From: Oscillospiraceae bacterium
GTDB lineage: Bacteria > Bacillota > Clostridia > Oscillospirales > Oscillospiraceae
Length of the DNA stretch: 64,000 bases
Assembly: GCA_015068065.1 (NCBI GenBank)
Contig: SVLE01000002.1
Location: 19,172-83,171, forward strand
Direction: 5' to 3'
The position numbers and the translations under genes were made by a program. Below, one piece after another: positions 30,209 to 39,866 of this stretch; positions within the stretch are counted from its first letter, which is position 1, and each line of letters starts with the position of its first letter. The notes under the pieces are model-generated. The model saw only the letters and a list, made by a program, of their open reading frames with translations, made no database searches and was not told where the DNA came from.

Positions 30209-32179
30209 TTATTTCTCTCCCCGCAGGCGGATGATCTGGTCACGCAGGTTGGCGGCCAGTTCGAACTCCAACATTTTTGCTGCCTCTTTCATCGCCTTTT
30301 CCAGTCGGGCGATCTCCACAGTACGCTCCTGTTTGGTCATAGACTTGCCCGTACCACGGCGCTGGTCCGTATCCTCGGCCACGCCGGACACCTCCAGCAG
30401 TTCCCGTACGGACTTGATGACCGTTCTGGGTACGATGCCGTTTGCCTTGTTAAAAGCATCCTGCTTCTCCCGGCGGCGTGCCGTCTCGTCCATAGCCCTG
30501 CGCATGGAGGGCGTAATGGCGTCGGCGTACATGATGACCTTGCCTTCCGCATTTCGGGCCGCACGCCCGATGGTCTGGATAAGTGAGGTCTCACTGCGCA
30601 GGAATCCCTCTTTGTCTGCGTCCAGAATGGCCACAAGGGACACCTCAGGCAGGTCAAGGCCCTCACGCAGCAGGTTGATGCCCACCAGAACATCGAAACT
30701 TCCCAGACGCAGGTCCCGGATAATTTCCATGCGCTCGATGGTGTCGATGGCGTGGTGCATATAGCGCACCCGGATGCCGGTATTCTGCAGATAGGCGGTC
30801 AGATCCTCCGCCATCTTCTTGGTCAGGGTGGTGACCAACACACGCTCTTTTCGGGCGGTACGCTGATTGATTTCCCCGATAAGATCGTCGATCTGTCCCT
30901 CCACGGGACGCACCTCTACCTCCGGGTCCAGAAGGCCGGTGGGTCGGATGACCTGCTCCACAATCTGTCCGGAGCGTGTACGCTCGTACTCCCCGGGTGT
31001 GGCGGATACATAGACGATCTGGTGCACCCGGTCCTCAAACTCGTCAAACTTCAACGGTCGGTTGTCAAAGGCACAGGGCAGACGGAATCCGTACTCCACC
31101 AGACTGTTTTTTCGGGCCCGGTCGCCGTTGTACATGGCCCGCACCTGAGGCAGAGTCACGTGACTTTCGTCGATAAACAGGACAAAATCATCCGGAAAAT
31201 AGTCCAACAGGGTGTGAGGTGGCGAACCCACGGGCCGCCCCTCGATAACCCGGGAATAGTTTTCAATGCCGGAACAGTAGCCCAGTTCCTGCATCATTTC
31301 CACATCGTACATGGTGCGCTGTTTCAGCCGCTGAGCCTCAACCAGCTTGCCATTGGCCTCGAAGAAGGCTACCCGCTCCTCCAGTTCTTTGTAAATCTGC
31401 TGAACGGCGGCATCCATTTTCTCCTTGGGGGTAACGTAGTGGGTAGCGGGCCAGACAGGTACGTTGATGAGTCGGCGCACCGGCGCACCGGTGACTACAT
31501 TCACTTCACTGATGCGGTCGATCTCGTCTCCAAAAAACTCAATGCGCAGGGCGGTGTCTTTCCAGTAAGCGGGCCAGATCTCCACCGTATCTCCCCGCAC
31601 CCGGAACATATTGCGCTCCCACGCGATATCGTTGCGCTCATAGCGGATGTCCACCAGTTTTTTCAGCAGTTCCTCGATTTTGATCTCCATGCCCACGCGC
31701 AGAGAGACCATCATCTTGGCAAAGTCTGCCGGTTCACCCAGACCGTAAATACAGGACACGGAGGAGACCACGATCACATCTCGACGTTCCATGAGCGAGG
31801 CCGTGGCAGAGATGCGCAGACGGTCGATTTCGTCATTGACCGAAGAATCCTTTTCGATAAAGGTGTCCGTGTGTGGGATATAGGCCTCAGGCTGATAATA
31901 ATCGTAGTACGAGACGAAGTACTCCACCGCGTTGTCGGGGAAGAACTCACGGAACTCCGCGCACAGCTGAGCGGCCAGTGTCTTGTTGTGGGCCAGCACC
32001 AGTGTGGGCCGCTGGATCTTTTCGATAATCTTGGCCATGGTAAAGGTCTTGCCTGAGCCCGTCACGCCCAGAAGTGTCTGCTCGTCAAGGCCCATCTCGA
32101 TACCCTGCGCCAGCGCACTTATAGCCTGCGGCTGATCGCCCGCGGGCTGATAGTCAGACACCACTTTAAATTCCGGCAT
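30209..32179 (-). CDS. uvrB: excinuclease ABC subunit UvrB
   Basis: [23 protein letters not shown] beta hairpin, C-terminal UVR motif. Confidence 0.98.
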   Translation of the reverse strand: MPEFKVVSDYQPAGDQPQAISALAQGIEMGLDEQTLLGVTGSGKTFTMAKIIEKIQRPTLVLAHNKTLAAQLCAEFREFFPDNAVEYFVSYYDYYQPEAYIPHTDTFIEKDSSVNDEIDRLRISATASLMERRDVIVVSSVSCIYGLGEPADFAKMMVSLRVGMEIKIEELLKKLVDIRYERNDIAWERNMFRVRGDTVEIWPAYWKDTALRIEFFGDEIDRISEVNVVTGAPVRRLINVPVWPATHYVTPKEKMDAAVQQIYKELEERVAFFEANGKLVEAQRLKQRTMYDVEMMQELGYCSGIENYSRVIEGRPVGSPPHTLLDYFPDDFVLFIDESHVTLPQVRAMYNGDRARKNSLVEYGFRLPCAFDNRPLKFDEFEDRVHQIVYVSATPGEYERTRSGQIVEQVIRPTGLLDPEVEVRPVEGQIDDLIGEINQRTARKERVLVTTLTKKMAEDLTAYLQNTGIRVRYMHHAIDTIERMEIIRDLRLGSFDVLVGINLLREGLDLPEVSLVAILDADKEGFLRSETSLIQTIGRAARNAEGKVIMYADAITPSMRRAMDETARRREKQDAFNKANGIVPRTVIKSVRELLEVSGVAEDTDQRRGTGKSMTKQERTVEIARLEKAMKEAAKMLEFELAANLRDQIIRLRGEK

Positions 32180-32210
32180 GCTCTCCCCCCTTTCTTATGG
32201 AGTATACCCT

Positions 32211-32239
32211 ATTATAATCGAATATTTGTTCGATTTCAA
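32211..32239 (-). promoter_or_regulatory. uvrB promoter with embedded LexA/SOS-like box
   Basis: Minus strand TTGAAA-17 bp-TATAAT; spacer is TCGAACAAATATTCGAT. Confidence 0.75.
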
Positions 32240-32253
32240 GGGCAAATTATTGT

Positions 32254-32940
32254 TTAGATAACCATACTGTCCTTCATGGACACCATGTCATCGTCACAGA
32301 ACACCACATGGTCCAGAAGCTCGATGCCGATGGGCTCCAGCACCTGCTTGAGGTAGCGTGTGGTGGCACAATCCTCATTGGATGGGATTGCAAGTCCGCT
32401 GATGTGGTTGTGAGCCAGAATGACGGCGCTTGCCCGCAGGCTGACCGCTTCCTCGGTGATGCGGCGGGTAGTCACCTCGGCGGCATTGATGCTCCCCTCG
32501 GTGATCTTTCGCACCCCAAGCACCTTGCGTTTGCCATCCAGACACAGCAGATAAACCATCTCATTACGGGCACCGAAGAAGTAGGGCTCCAGCACTTCCC
32601 GCACCCGGGCAGAGCAATCCACAATGTCACTCACACTGCTCCGGCTGGCCACATAGCGTCCGCACAGCCCGGGGATCATGCGCAGGAGCAGGGCGGTATG
32701 CTCTCCCACTCCGGACACGGTGCACAGGTCCTCCACCGAAGCATCCAACACTCCCGCCAGAGAGCCGAACCGTTCGATAAGTCGATGGGCCAGTTCGTTG
32801 GTATCCCCCTGAGGGATGGCGTAAAAGAGCAACAGCTCCAGCACCCGGTGTTCCGGAAAAGAATCGAGACCACGCCGGAGGAATTCCTCCTTGACCCGAC
32901 TGCGGTGTCCGGCGTGCAGGTTTCCTTCTTTCTTCGGCAT
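32254..32940 (-). CDS. radC: RadC family JAB-domain protein
   Basis: HxH-motif LAHNHISGLAIPSNEDCATTRYLK, N-terminal HhH-like region. Confidence 0.9.
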   Translation of the reverse strand: MPKKEGNLHAGHRSRVKEEFLRRGLDSFPEHRVLELLLFYAIPQGDTNELAHRLIERFGSLAGVLDASVEDLCTVSGVGEHTALLLRMIPGLCGRYVASRSSVSDIVDCSARVREVLEPYFFGARNEMVYLLCLDGKRKVLGVRKITEGSINAAEVTTRRITEEAVSLRASAVILAHNHISGLAIPSNEDCATTRYLKQVLEPIGIELLDHVVFCDDDMVSMKDSMVI

Positions 32941-32967
32941 GGTCTCACATTCTTTCTGTCTGCAAAA

Positions 32968-33645
32968 TTATGCTCTGGGTCCGTACTCGGCCAGATACGC
33001 TTCCATTTTACCCTTCATCTCGTCATCGATGTAGACCTTGCCGTCCACAGGGCGGTTGTGCAGATAGGCAATGATGTCACGCACGGTAACGATGGGATAG
33101 ACCTGAATGCCGTACTCCCGGCGCAGTTCATCCAGGGTGGTACAGTCGCCGGTACCCCGCTCCATACGGTCCACGCTGACGAACAAGGCCTTCAGATTCA
33201 CATCGGCTACGTGCTTGAACAGTTCAATGGTCTCGCGCACGGCGGTACCGGCGGTGACCACATCCTCCACGATGGCGATATCGTCCCCATCCTGAGGCTT
33301 GTAGCCCACCATGGAGCCACCCTCGCCGTGGTCCTTGGCCTCCTTGCGGTTGAAGCAGTAGGGCAGGTCGCGCTCGTAGTTGCGGTACAGGGAAGCCGCG
33401 GCAGTCACAGCCAGGGGGATTCCCTTGTAGGCAGGGCCGAACAGGGCGGTGACGCCATCAGGCAGGTTCTCCTGAATGCAGGCGGCATAGTAGTCACCCA
33501 GACGGGCGGCCTGAGCGCCGGTCTTGTAGTTGCCGGTGTTGATAAAATAGGGTGTCTTGCGGCCACTCTTGGTGGTAAAGTCCCCAAAGGTGAGCACACC
33601 GGAACGCACCATAAAGGTAATAAATTCTTCCTGGTATCTGGTCAT
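32968..33645 (-). CDS. pyrE: orotate phosphoribosyltransferase
   Basis: FGPAYKGIPLAV, CFNRKEAKDHGEGGSMVG, IAIVEDVVTAGTAV. Confidence 0.93.
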   Translation of the reverse strand: MTRYQEEFITFMVRSGVLTFGDFTTKSGRKTPYFINTGNYKTGAQAARLGDYYAACIQENLPDGVTALFGPAYKGIPLAVTAAASLYRNYERDLPYCFNRKEAKDHGEGGSMVGYKPQDGDDIAIVEDVVTAGTAVRETIELFKHVADVNLKALFVSVDRMERGTGDCTTLDELRREYGIQVYPIVTVRDIIAYLHNRPVDGKVYIDDEMKGKMEAYLAEYGPRA

Positions 33646-33873
33646 AAACAGCAACTCTCTTTCCTCGTTTTGGAGCGCGCGGACAGCGCCCGAAAAATGT
33701 CGCAGATATTATATCATTTTTATCCCCTTCTTACAAGGAAATGGCTCGTATTTTTTGCTTTCTTTTCCCCGCACAGATAATCTGAACATCTTCTTAATCT
33801 CATCTTCCCTTTACTCCCCTCTTTTTCCTTGCTATAATGTTTAAAAATCCACTCTTTCGAAGGGAGGTTTCGT

Positions 33874-35052
33874 ATGTTTCCGGATGTGATTATCAAAAAA
33901 GCGACCCAATTATCCACGCCTCTGCCCATCTGGTTGAAAAACACGCTGGTCACTGTTTGTTTCCTTGCTCTGGCCTATGTTTCCAGCGCCATCCTGCTGA
34001 AACACACCGGTGCCGAAAACAACTCCGCCCTGGTATTCACTCTGGCAGTAGCCTGCATTTCTCTGCTGTCCACAGGGTATATTCCGGGCATCATCGCCTC
34101 TCTCATCAGTGCTGTGGCCATCAACTACTTTTTCATGTTCCCGTTCTCTCAGTTCACTCTGACCCTGACCGGCTATCCCGTGGCCTTTCTCAGCTTTTTG
34201 TGCATCGCCTGCATTGTCTCTGCCCTGACTACCCGGGTCAAGCTTCAGGCAGCGGAGGCCATCCGCAGGGAACAGCGCACCAGAGCCCTCTACGAGATGA
34301 ACCAAAAGCTAACAGAAGAGAAAAAAGAGATTGAGCTGGAGGCCGCACGGGAATCCATCCGTTCCAACATTCTGCGCGCCGTTTCCCATGACTTGCGCAC
34401 CCCCCTCACCGCCATCTCCGGTGCCGCCAGCGTCCTTCTGGAGAGTGAAGAAAACAAATCTCCCCAAAACCATTACCTTGTGCAGGATATCAAAGAAAAC
34501 GCCGACTGGCTCACCGCCATGGTAGAAAATCTGTTGTCCATCACCAAAATTCAACAAGCGGATATGCATCTGGCCAAAACACCGGAGGTGCTGGAAGAGG
34601 TTGTGGGCGATGCTCTGATGAAGATCCGCAAGCGTTTTCCGGATTACAACATCACTCTGACTCTAACGGACGAGCTGCTGATCCTTCCCATGGAATCCAT
34701 GCTGATCACACAGGTCATCATGAATCTGTTAGAAAACGCCATCCGCCATTCCGACGACCGGGATTACATCGAGCTTTCCATCTCCCGCCGGGATAATCGT
34801 GCCGCAGTGACAGTCAGTGACCGTGGTCGGGGCATTCCCACCAATATTCTGCAGGACATTCAGAATGGCCGTCAGCTCCCTCTGGACCGTTCTGGGGACT
34901 CCTCCCGGGGTATGGGCATCGGCCTTTCCGCCTGCCAGGGCATCATTCAGGCCCACGGCGGTCTATTTTTCGCGGACAACCGTCCTGAGGGCGGTGCGGT
35001 CTTCCGCTTTGAACTCCCACTGGAAACGGAGGCAGAAGAACATGTCGGATAA
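33874..35052 (+). CDS. KdpD-like sensor histidine kinase lacking the N-terminal KdpD/USP domains
   Basis: Four-TM DUF4118-like region then AVSHDLRTPLTAISGAASVLL (H box), NLLENAIRHS, DRGRGIP, GMGIGLSACQGI. Confidence 0.9.
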   Translation: MFPDVIIKKATQLSTPLPIWLKNTLVTVCFLALAYVSSAILLKHTGAENNSALVFTLAVACISLLSTGYIPGIIASLISAVAINYFFMFPFSQFTLTLTGYPVAFLSFLCIACIVSALTTRVKLQAAEAIRREQRTRALYEMNQKLTEEKKEIELEAARESIRSNILRAVSHDLRTPLTAISGAASVLLESEENKSPQNHYLVQDIKENADWLTAMVENLLSITKIQQADMHLAKTPEVLEEVVGDALMKIRKRFPDYNITLTLTDELLILPMESMLITQVIMNLLENAIRHSDDRDYIELSISRRDNRAAVTVSDRGRGIPTNILQDIQNGRQLPLDRSGDSSRGMGIGLSACQGIIQAHGGLFFADNRPEGGAVFRFELPLETEAEEHVG

Positions 35053-35749
35053 GCGTGTCATCCTTGTGGTGGAGGACGAAAAGACCATCAGCAACTTTAT
35101 CGGCCGCGCCCTGACGGTGAACGAATACCTCCCCGTCAATGCCGCCACCGCCAAGGAGGCGGTCTCCCTCTTTTTTGCTCATCACCCCTCCCTCGTCCTG
35201 CTGGATCTGGGTCTGCCCGATCAGGACGGCATGGACCTGCTGGTGGAATTCAAGGAACTCTCCCCCAACACCCCCATTATTGTGGTCTCCGCCCGGGATC
35301 GGGAGTCGGAAAAGGTCCGTGCCCTCGATCTGGGTGCGGATGACTACATCACCAAGCCCTTCGGCGTGTCCGAGCTTTTGGCCCGCATTCGGGCCACCCT
35401 GCGGCACACCGACCGTCTGCTCCAGATCCAGGACAGTACCCGGGAATCCTATCAGGTGCGTGACCTGTTGGTGGACATCCGCCGTCATCAGGTTTTTGTG
35501 GGTGGCAGCGAGATTCACTTTACTCAGAACGAGTTCAAAATTCTGGAGCTGCTCTGTCTCCATGCCGGAAAGGTACTCACCTACGACTTTATTATCAACC
35601 ATGTGTGGGGTCCTTACGGTGGCAGCAGCAACCAGATTCTCCGGGTGCATATGGCCAATATCCGCCGCAAACTGAGAGAAAATCCCTCCGATCCCAAATA
35701 CATTCTCACCGTCTTGGGTATCGGCTACCGCATGTTGGAAGACAACTGA
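35042..35749 (+). CDS. OmpR/KdpE-like response regulator
   Basis: VILVVEDEKTISNFI receiver, GADDYITKPFGVSELLARIRATLR, winged-helix C-terminus; overlaps kinase gene end. Confidence 0.92.
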   Translation: MSDKRVILVVEDEKTISNFIGRALTVNEYLPVNAATAKEAVSLFFAHHPSLVLLDLGLPDQDGMDLLVEFKELSPNTPIIVVSARDRESEKVRALDLGADDYITKPFGVSELLARIRATLRHTDRLLQIQDSTRESYQVRDLLVDIRRHQVFVGGSEIHFTQNEFKILELLCLHAGKVLTYDFIINHVWGPYGGSSNQILRVHMANIRRKLRENPSDPKYILTVLGIGYRMLEDN

Positions 35750-35757
35750 TGCAAACA

Positions 35758-35803
35758 AAGATCCCGGTCAACGCTCCAAGCGCGCTGACCGGGATCTTTT
35801 CAT
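35758..35803. terminator. bidirectional terminator
   Basis: AAAGATCCCGGTCAACGC...GCGCTGACCGGGATCTTTT. Confidence 0.85.
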
Positions 35804-36484
35804 TCAGATAAACATACACACAACAGAGGAAATAATACCGCACAGGCAGATGGCAATGCTGCTCATGGCCCCCTGCAGCTGTCCGATCTCCATGGCTCGA
35901 GTAGTGCCCAGAGCGTGGCTGCACGCGCCGATGGCCAGTCCCTCCGCCACCGGATCCTTCACCCGGAAAATTTTTGCGAACACCGGGGCAAAAATGGCTC
36001 CGGACAGCCCGGCTACCACCACACCAGCAGCAGCAATGCCACCTACGCCGCCCTTGCTCTCGGCAATTCCGATGGCGATGGCGGTGGTACAGCTCTTGGG
36101 CATCATGGACACAGCCAATACCCGGTCGATCCCGAACAGCCAGCACAGGCCCAAAATACTGAGAATGCTGGTCACGCTACCCACAAAGCAACCAATGACC
36201 ACAGGAACAAAATACTCTCCCAGCGCCTTGCGATGGTTGTAAATATTAAAGGCAAGCAACACGGTCACCGGGCCAAGAAGCATCTTGATAAAATCCCCGC
36301 CTATGGCGTACCGCTCGTAAGGGATACCGGTCAGCGCCAGAAACAGGATGATACCGCCTCCGGCAAAAATCATGGGATTGCACAGAATACTTCCTGTTTT
36401 TTTGCGCACCCAGCAGCCAAAGCACCATGCCACCGCCGACAGCGTCAGCCCGAAAAAAGGGGTTGTAGTCACTGCCTCAAACAT
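35804..36484 (-). CDS. lrgB: LrgB/CidB family protein
   Basis: MMPKSCTTAIAIGIAESKGGVGGIAAAGVVVAGLSGAIFAPVFAKIFRVKDPVAEGLAIGACSHALGTTRAME. Confidence 0.9.
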   Translation of the reverse strand: MFEAVTTTPFFGLTLSAVAWCFGCWVRKKTGSILCNPMIFAGGGIILFLALTGIPYERYAIGGDFIKMLLGPVTVLLAFNIYNHRKALGEYFVPVVIGCFVGSVTSILSILGLCWLFGIDRVLAVSMMPKSCTTAIAIGIAESKGGVGGIAAAGVVVAGLSGAIFAPVFAKIFRVKDPVAEGLAIGACSHALGTTRAMEIGQLQGAMSSIAICLCGIISSVVCMFI

Positions 36485-36854
36485 TCTGTTTGCCCCCCTT
36501 CCCCTTGCGTCGGCGCAGGGCCATGATGCCCTGCACCGTCCACGCCGTAGCCAGATAGACCAGCGGCGTAGTCAGAAAACAAATCAACAGGAAGACCAGC
36601 AGCTGCGGGCGGATCAGATGGTACTGCTCCATCACGCTGACGCAGGCGGGAACAAACACAAAGGCCATGTTCGCCATGAAAAACTCCGTGACACGCTGGA
36701 TATGCCGTGTCTTGATTATCCCGGTGAACAGCAGGATTATCAGCAGAAACAACCCAATCACACTGGCCGGAAACTGCACCGGGAGCAGAGCCGCAATAAT
36801 TTCACCCCCGAGGCACACGCCAAAAATCAGCGCCAGCTCCGCAATCACGCTCAT
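36477..36854 (-). CDS. lrgA: LrgA/CidA family protein
   Basis: FPASVIGLFLLIILL...FFMANMAFVFVPACVSVM; overlaps lrgB. Confidence 0.85.
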   Translation of the reverse strand: MSVIAELALIFGVCLGGEIIAALLPVQFPASVIGLFLLIILLFTGIIKTRHIQRVTEFFMANMAFVFVPACVSVMEQYHLIRPQLLVFLLICFLTTPLVYLATAWTVQGIMALRRRKGKGGKQNV

Positions 36855-36872
36855 TGATTCCGTACTCCTTTA

Positions 36873-38132
36873 TCAATCCCAGATTATGGTGGCAAAATAA
36901 TCTTCCGGCACCTCGGCCCGGCGGATGAGCCGGGTGGAGCCATCGGGCTGCAGCAGGATCTCTGCGGAACGCAGGCGGCCGTTGTACTGATAACCCATGG
37001 CATGGCCGTGAGCGCCCGCGTCATGGATGACCAGCAGATCACCCTTATCAATGCGGGGCAGCATGCGGTCCACGGCAAATTTGTCGCAGTTTTCGCACAG
37101 CGCGCCGGTCACGTCATACTTGTGGTCGCAGGGTTCGTTCTCCTTGCCCATGACGGTGATATGGTGATAGGCGCCGTAGATGGCCGGGCGCATCAGGTTG
37201 GAGGCACAGGCATCCACGCCGATATATTCCTTATAGGTATGCTTCTCGTGGGTGGCGCGGGTGACCAGTACACCGTAGGGGGCCAGCATAAAACGGCCCA
37301 ACTCGGTGCAGATGGACACATCGTCCATACCGGCAGGCACAAGCACCTCTTCGTAAGCTTTGCGCACACCCTCGCCGATCACAGCAATGTCGTTGGCGCT
37401 CTGCTCCGGACGATAGGGCACACCCACACCGCCGGACAGGTTGATAAAGGTAATGTGGCAGCCCGTCTCCTTCTTCAGTTCCACAGCCAGTTGAAACAGA
37501 ATGCGGGCCAGGGCAGGATAGTAATCGTTGGACAGGGTATTGGAGGCCAGGAATGCGTGGATGCCGAACTCCTCCGCCCCCAGTTCTTTCAGTCTCTTAT
37601 AAGCCTCTGATATCTGGGCGCGGGTCATGCCGTACTTGGCATCACCGGGGTTATCCATGACCTGGAATCCCTCTTTGCTCTCACCCAGCGTAAACACGCC
37701 GCCGGGATTGAACCGGCAGCAGATCTTTTTAGGAATGTAGCCGATGGTATCCTTCAGGAAATCAATGTGGGTGATGTCATCCAGATTGATGGTAGCACCC
37801 AGTTCGGCGGCCAGCTTAAACTCCTCCGCCGGGGTATCGTTGGATGAGAACATGATCTCCCCACCCTTGAAACCGCAGCGATCGGACATGATCAGTTCGG
37901 TCAGGGAAGAGCAGTCAGTGCCGCAGCCCTCCTCATGCAGGATATTCAGGATCTGGGGATTGGGCGTCGCCTTCACGGCAAAATATTCTTTAAAGCCGGG
38001 GTTCCACGCAAAGGCCCGATTCAAGGCGCGGGCATTTTCCCGGATTCCCTGCTCGTCATAGAGGTAAAAAGGGGTGGGGTATTCCTTTGCAATGGTCTCC
38101 AGCTGCTGTTTTGTCACAAAAGGTTTTTTCAT
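36873..38132 (-). CDS. lysA: diaminopimelate decarboxylase (divergent form)
   Basis: TPFYLYDEQGIRENARAL, EYFAVKATPNPQIL (PLP Lys), ELGRFMLAPYGVLVTRA. Confidence 0.85.
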   Translation of the reverse strand: MKKPFVTKQQLETIAKEYPTPFYLYDEQGIRENARALNRAFAWNPGFKEYFAVKATPNPQILNILHEEGCGTDCSSLTELIMSDRCGFKGGEIMFSSNDTPAEEFKLAAELGATINLDDITHIDFLKDTIGYIPKKICCRFNPGGVFTLGESKEGFQVMDNPGDAKYGMTRAQISEAYKRLKELGAEEFGIHAFLASNTLSNDYYPALARILFQLAVELKKETGCHITFINLSGGVGVPYRPEQSANDIAVIGEGVRKAYEEVLVPAGMDDVSICTELGRFMLAPYGVLVTRATHEKHTYKEYIGVDACASNLMRPAIYGAYHHITVMGKENEPCDHKYDVTGALCENCDKFAVDRMLPRIDKGDLLVIHDAGAHGHAMGYQYNGRLRSAEILLQPDGSTRLIRRAEVPEDYFATIIWD

Positions 38133-38167
38133 TATTCTTTCACTCCTAAAAAGGGAAAATCATTTCT

Positions 38168-38196
38168 AGTGTAACGATTTTACGTAAAATTGTCAA
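38168..38196 (-). promoter_or_regulatory. lysA promoter containing a perfect palindrome
   Basis: Minus strand TTGACA-17 bp-TACACT; spacer contains ATTTTACGTAAAAT (38177-38190). Confidence 0.7.
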
Positions 38197-38219
38197 TTCT
38201 CAAAAAGCATATTTTCCAC

Positions 38220-38248
38220 TTGCATACTACTGCGCATTCTGGTATGAT
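38220..38248 (+). promoter_or_regulatory. predicted promoter of uracil-permease leader
   Basis: TTGCAT-17 bp-TATGAT. Confidence 0.6.
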
Positions 38249-38273
38249 GATATCAATCGAAGGAGGGGTAAAC

Positions 38274-38351
38274 ATGTCGTTTGAACTTTATGCACACGTC
38301 ATTTCTACGGCATATTATCCCCTTTTTCCACTGGCAATCACGGTTGGGTGA
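38274..38351 (+). CDS. putative 25-aa leader peptide upstream of uracil permease
   Basis: MSFELYAHVISTAYYPLFPLAITVG*; AAGGAGGGG RBS at about 38260-38268. Confidence 0.6.
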   Translation: MSFELYAHVISTAYYPLFPLAITVG

Positions 38352-38363
38352 TTGTCTTTTTTT
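38333..38363 (+). terminator. intrinsic terminator/attenuator overlapping leader ORF stop
   Basis: GGCAATCA-CGGTTGGG-TGATTGTC followed by TTTTTTTA. Confidence 0.75.
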
Positions 38364-38415
38364 ATGTGATCTGCTGTCTTAGGACAGATCAAAAAAAGAA
38401 AAGGAGAGAAACAAA

Positions 38416-39764
38416 ATGAACAACGAACCCATCCGCGACGCACGCCAGCTGGGCATTCCCAAGATGCTCATTCTGGGCCTGCAGCACATGTTTGCCATGT
38501 TTGGCGCCACCATTCTGGTCCCCATCCTGGTGCAGAGCTACGGTCTGCCCCTGAATATCCAGACCACCCTGTTCTTCGCCGGTGTTGGCACCATTTTCTT
38601 CCACATCTGCGCCAAGATGAAGGTCCCCGCTTTCCTGGGTTCTTCCTTCGCATTCCTGGGCGGCTTTGCCACCATGGGCAGCATAACTTCCGGTATGTAT
38701 GAGAATATGCCTGCCGAAGAAAAGCTGGCCTACGCTCTGGGCGGCGTGGTGATCGCCGGTCTGGTGTACCTGGTTCTGGCTGCCATCATCAAGGTGGTAG
38801 GTGTGAAGAAGGTCATGCGCTTCCTGCCCCTGTGGTCACCGGTCCTATCATCATCTGCATCGGCCTGTCTCTGGCTCCCTCCGCCGTGACCAATGCCTCC
38901 AGCAACTGGCTGCTGGCCCTGATTGCTCTGGTTACCATCGTTATTTTCAATGTTTGGGGCAAGGGCATGTTCAAGATCATCCCCATCCTCATGGGCGTGG
39001 TTATCTCCTACGTGGCCGCCATCATCATGAACGCCTGCGGCATGACCAATGCCGACGGTTCCGCCATTCTGAACTTCACCGGTATCGCTTCTGCCAACTG
39101 GGTGGGTCTGCCCCCCTTCACCCTGGCCAAGTTTGACATCACCGCCATTCTGGTCATGGCCCCCATCGCTCTGGCTACCATGATGGAGCACATCGGCGAT
39201 ATGTCCGCCATCTCCGCCACTACCGAGCAGCCCTTCATGGAAGATCCCGGCCTGCACCGCACCCTGATCGGTGACGGTCTGGCCACCTCTCTGTCCGCCA
39301 TGTTCGGCGGCCCCGCCAACACCACCTATGGTGAGAATACCGGCGTGCTGGTGCTGTCCAACGTCCACGATCCCAAGGTCGTTCGTCTGGCTGCCGTGTT
39401 CGCCATCGTGCTGGGCTTCATCCCCAAGATGGCCGAAGTGATCGGCTCCATGCCCTCCGCTATCGTAGGCGGCGTGTCCTTCATCCTGTACGGTATGATC
39501 TCCGCCATCGGCGTGCGCAACATCGTGGAGAACAAGGTGGACTTCACCAACTCCCGCAACCTGATTATCGCCGCCGTCATTCTGGTGTGCGGCCTGGGCT
39601 TCTCCAGCGGCCTGACCTTCACCGTGGCCGGCACTCCTGTCACCCTGACCGGTCTGGCCATCGCCGCCATCGCCGGCATCGTTCTGAACGCCATCCTGCC
39701 CGGCAACGACTATGAGTTCGGCACCAACCCCGACGGCGATCAGAACCGCGGTATCCATCACTGA
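38416..39764 (+). pseudogene. uraA: uracil-xanthine permease (NCS2), frameshifted
   Basis: 38416..38889 encodes the N-terminal part and 38832..39764 continues (VTGPIIICIGLSLAP) in another frame; ...VMRFLP|PVVTGP... broken at CTGCCCCTGTGG (~38824-38834). Confidence 0.85.
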
Positions 39765-39783
39765 TTCATCCCACATACAGACG

Positions 39784-39815
39784 AACCCGGCGCGGAGTTC
39801 CGCGCCGGGTTTTCT
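39784..39815 (+). terminator. intrinsic terminator
   Basis: AACCCGGCGCGGAGTTCCGCGCCGGGTTTTCTTT. Confidence 0.85.
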
Positions 39816-39866
39816 TTGCGCAAAAAGGAGGCAGGACATATGTCCTGCCTCCTTTTGATTCTTTCT

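Noticed and set aside
30752-32056. 434-aa plus-strand ORF
   Set aside because: Antisense to uvrB.
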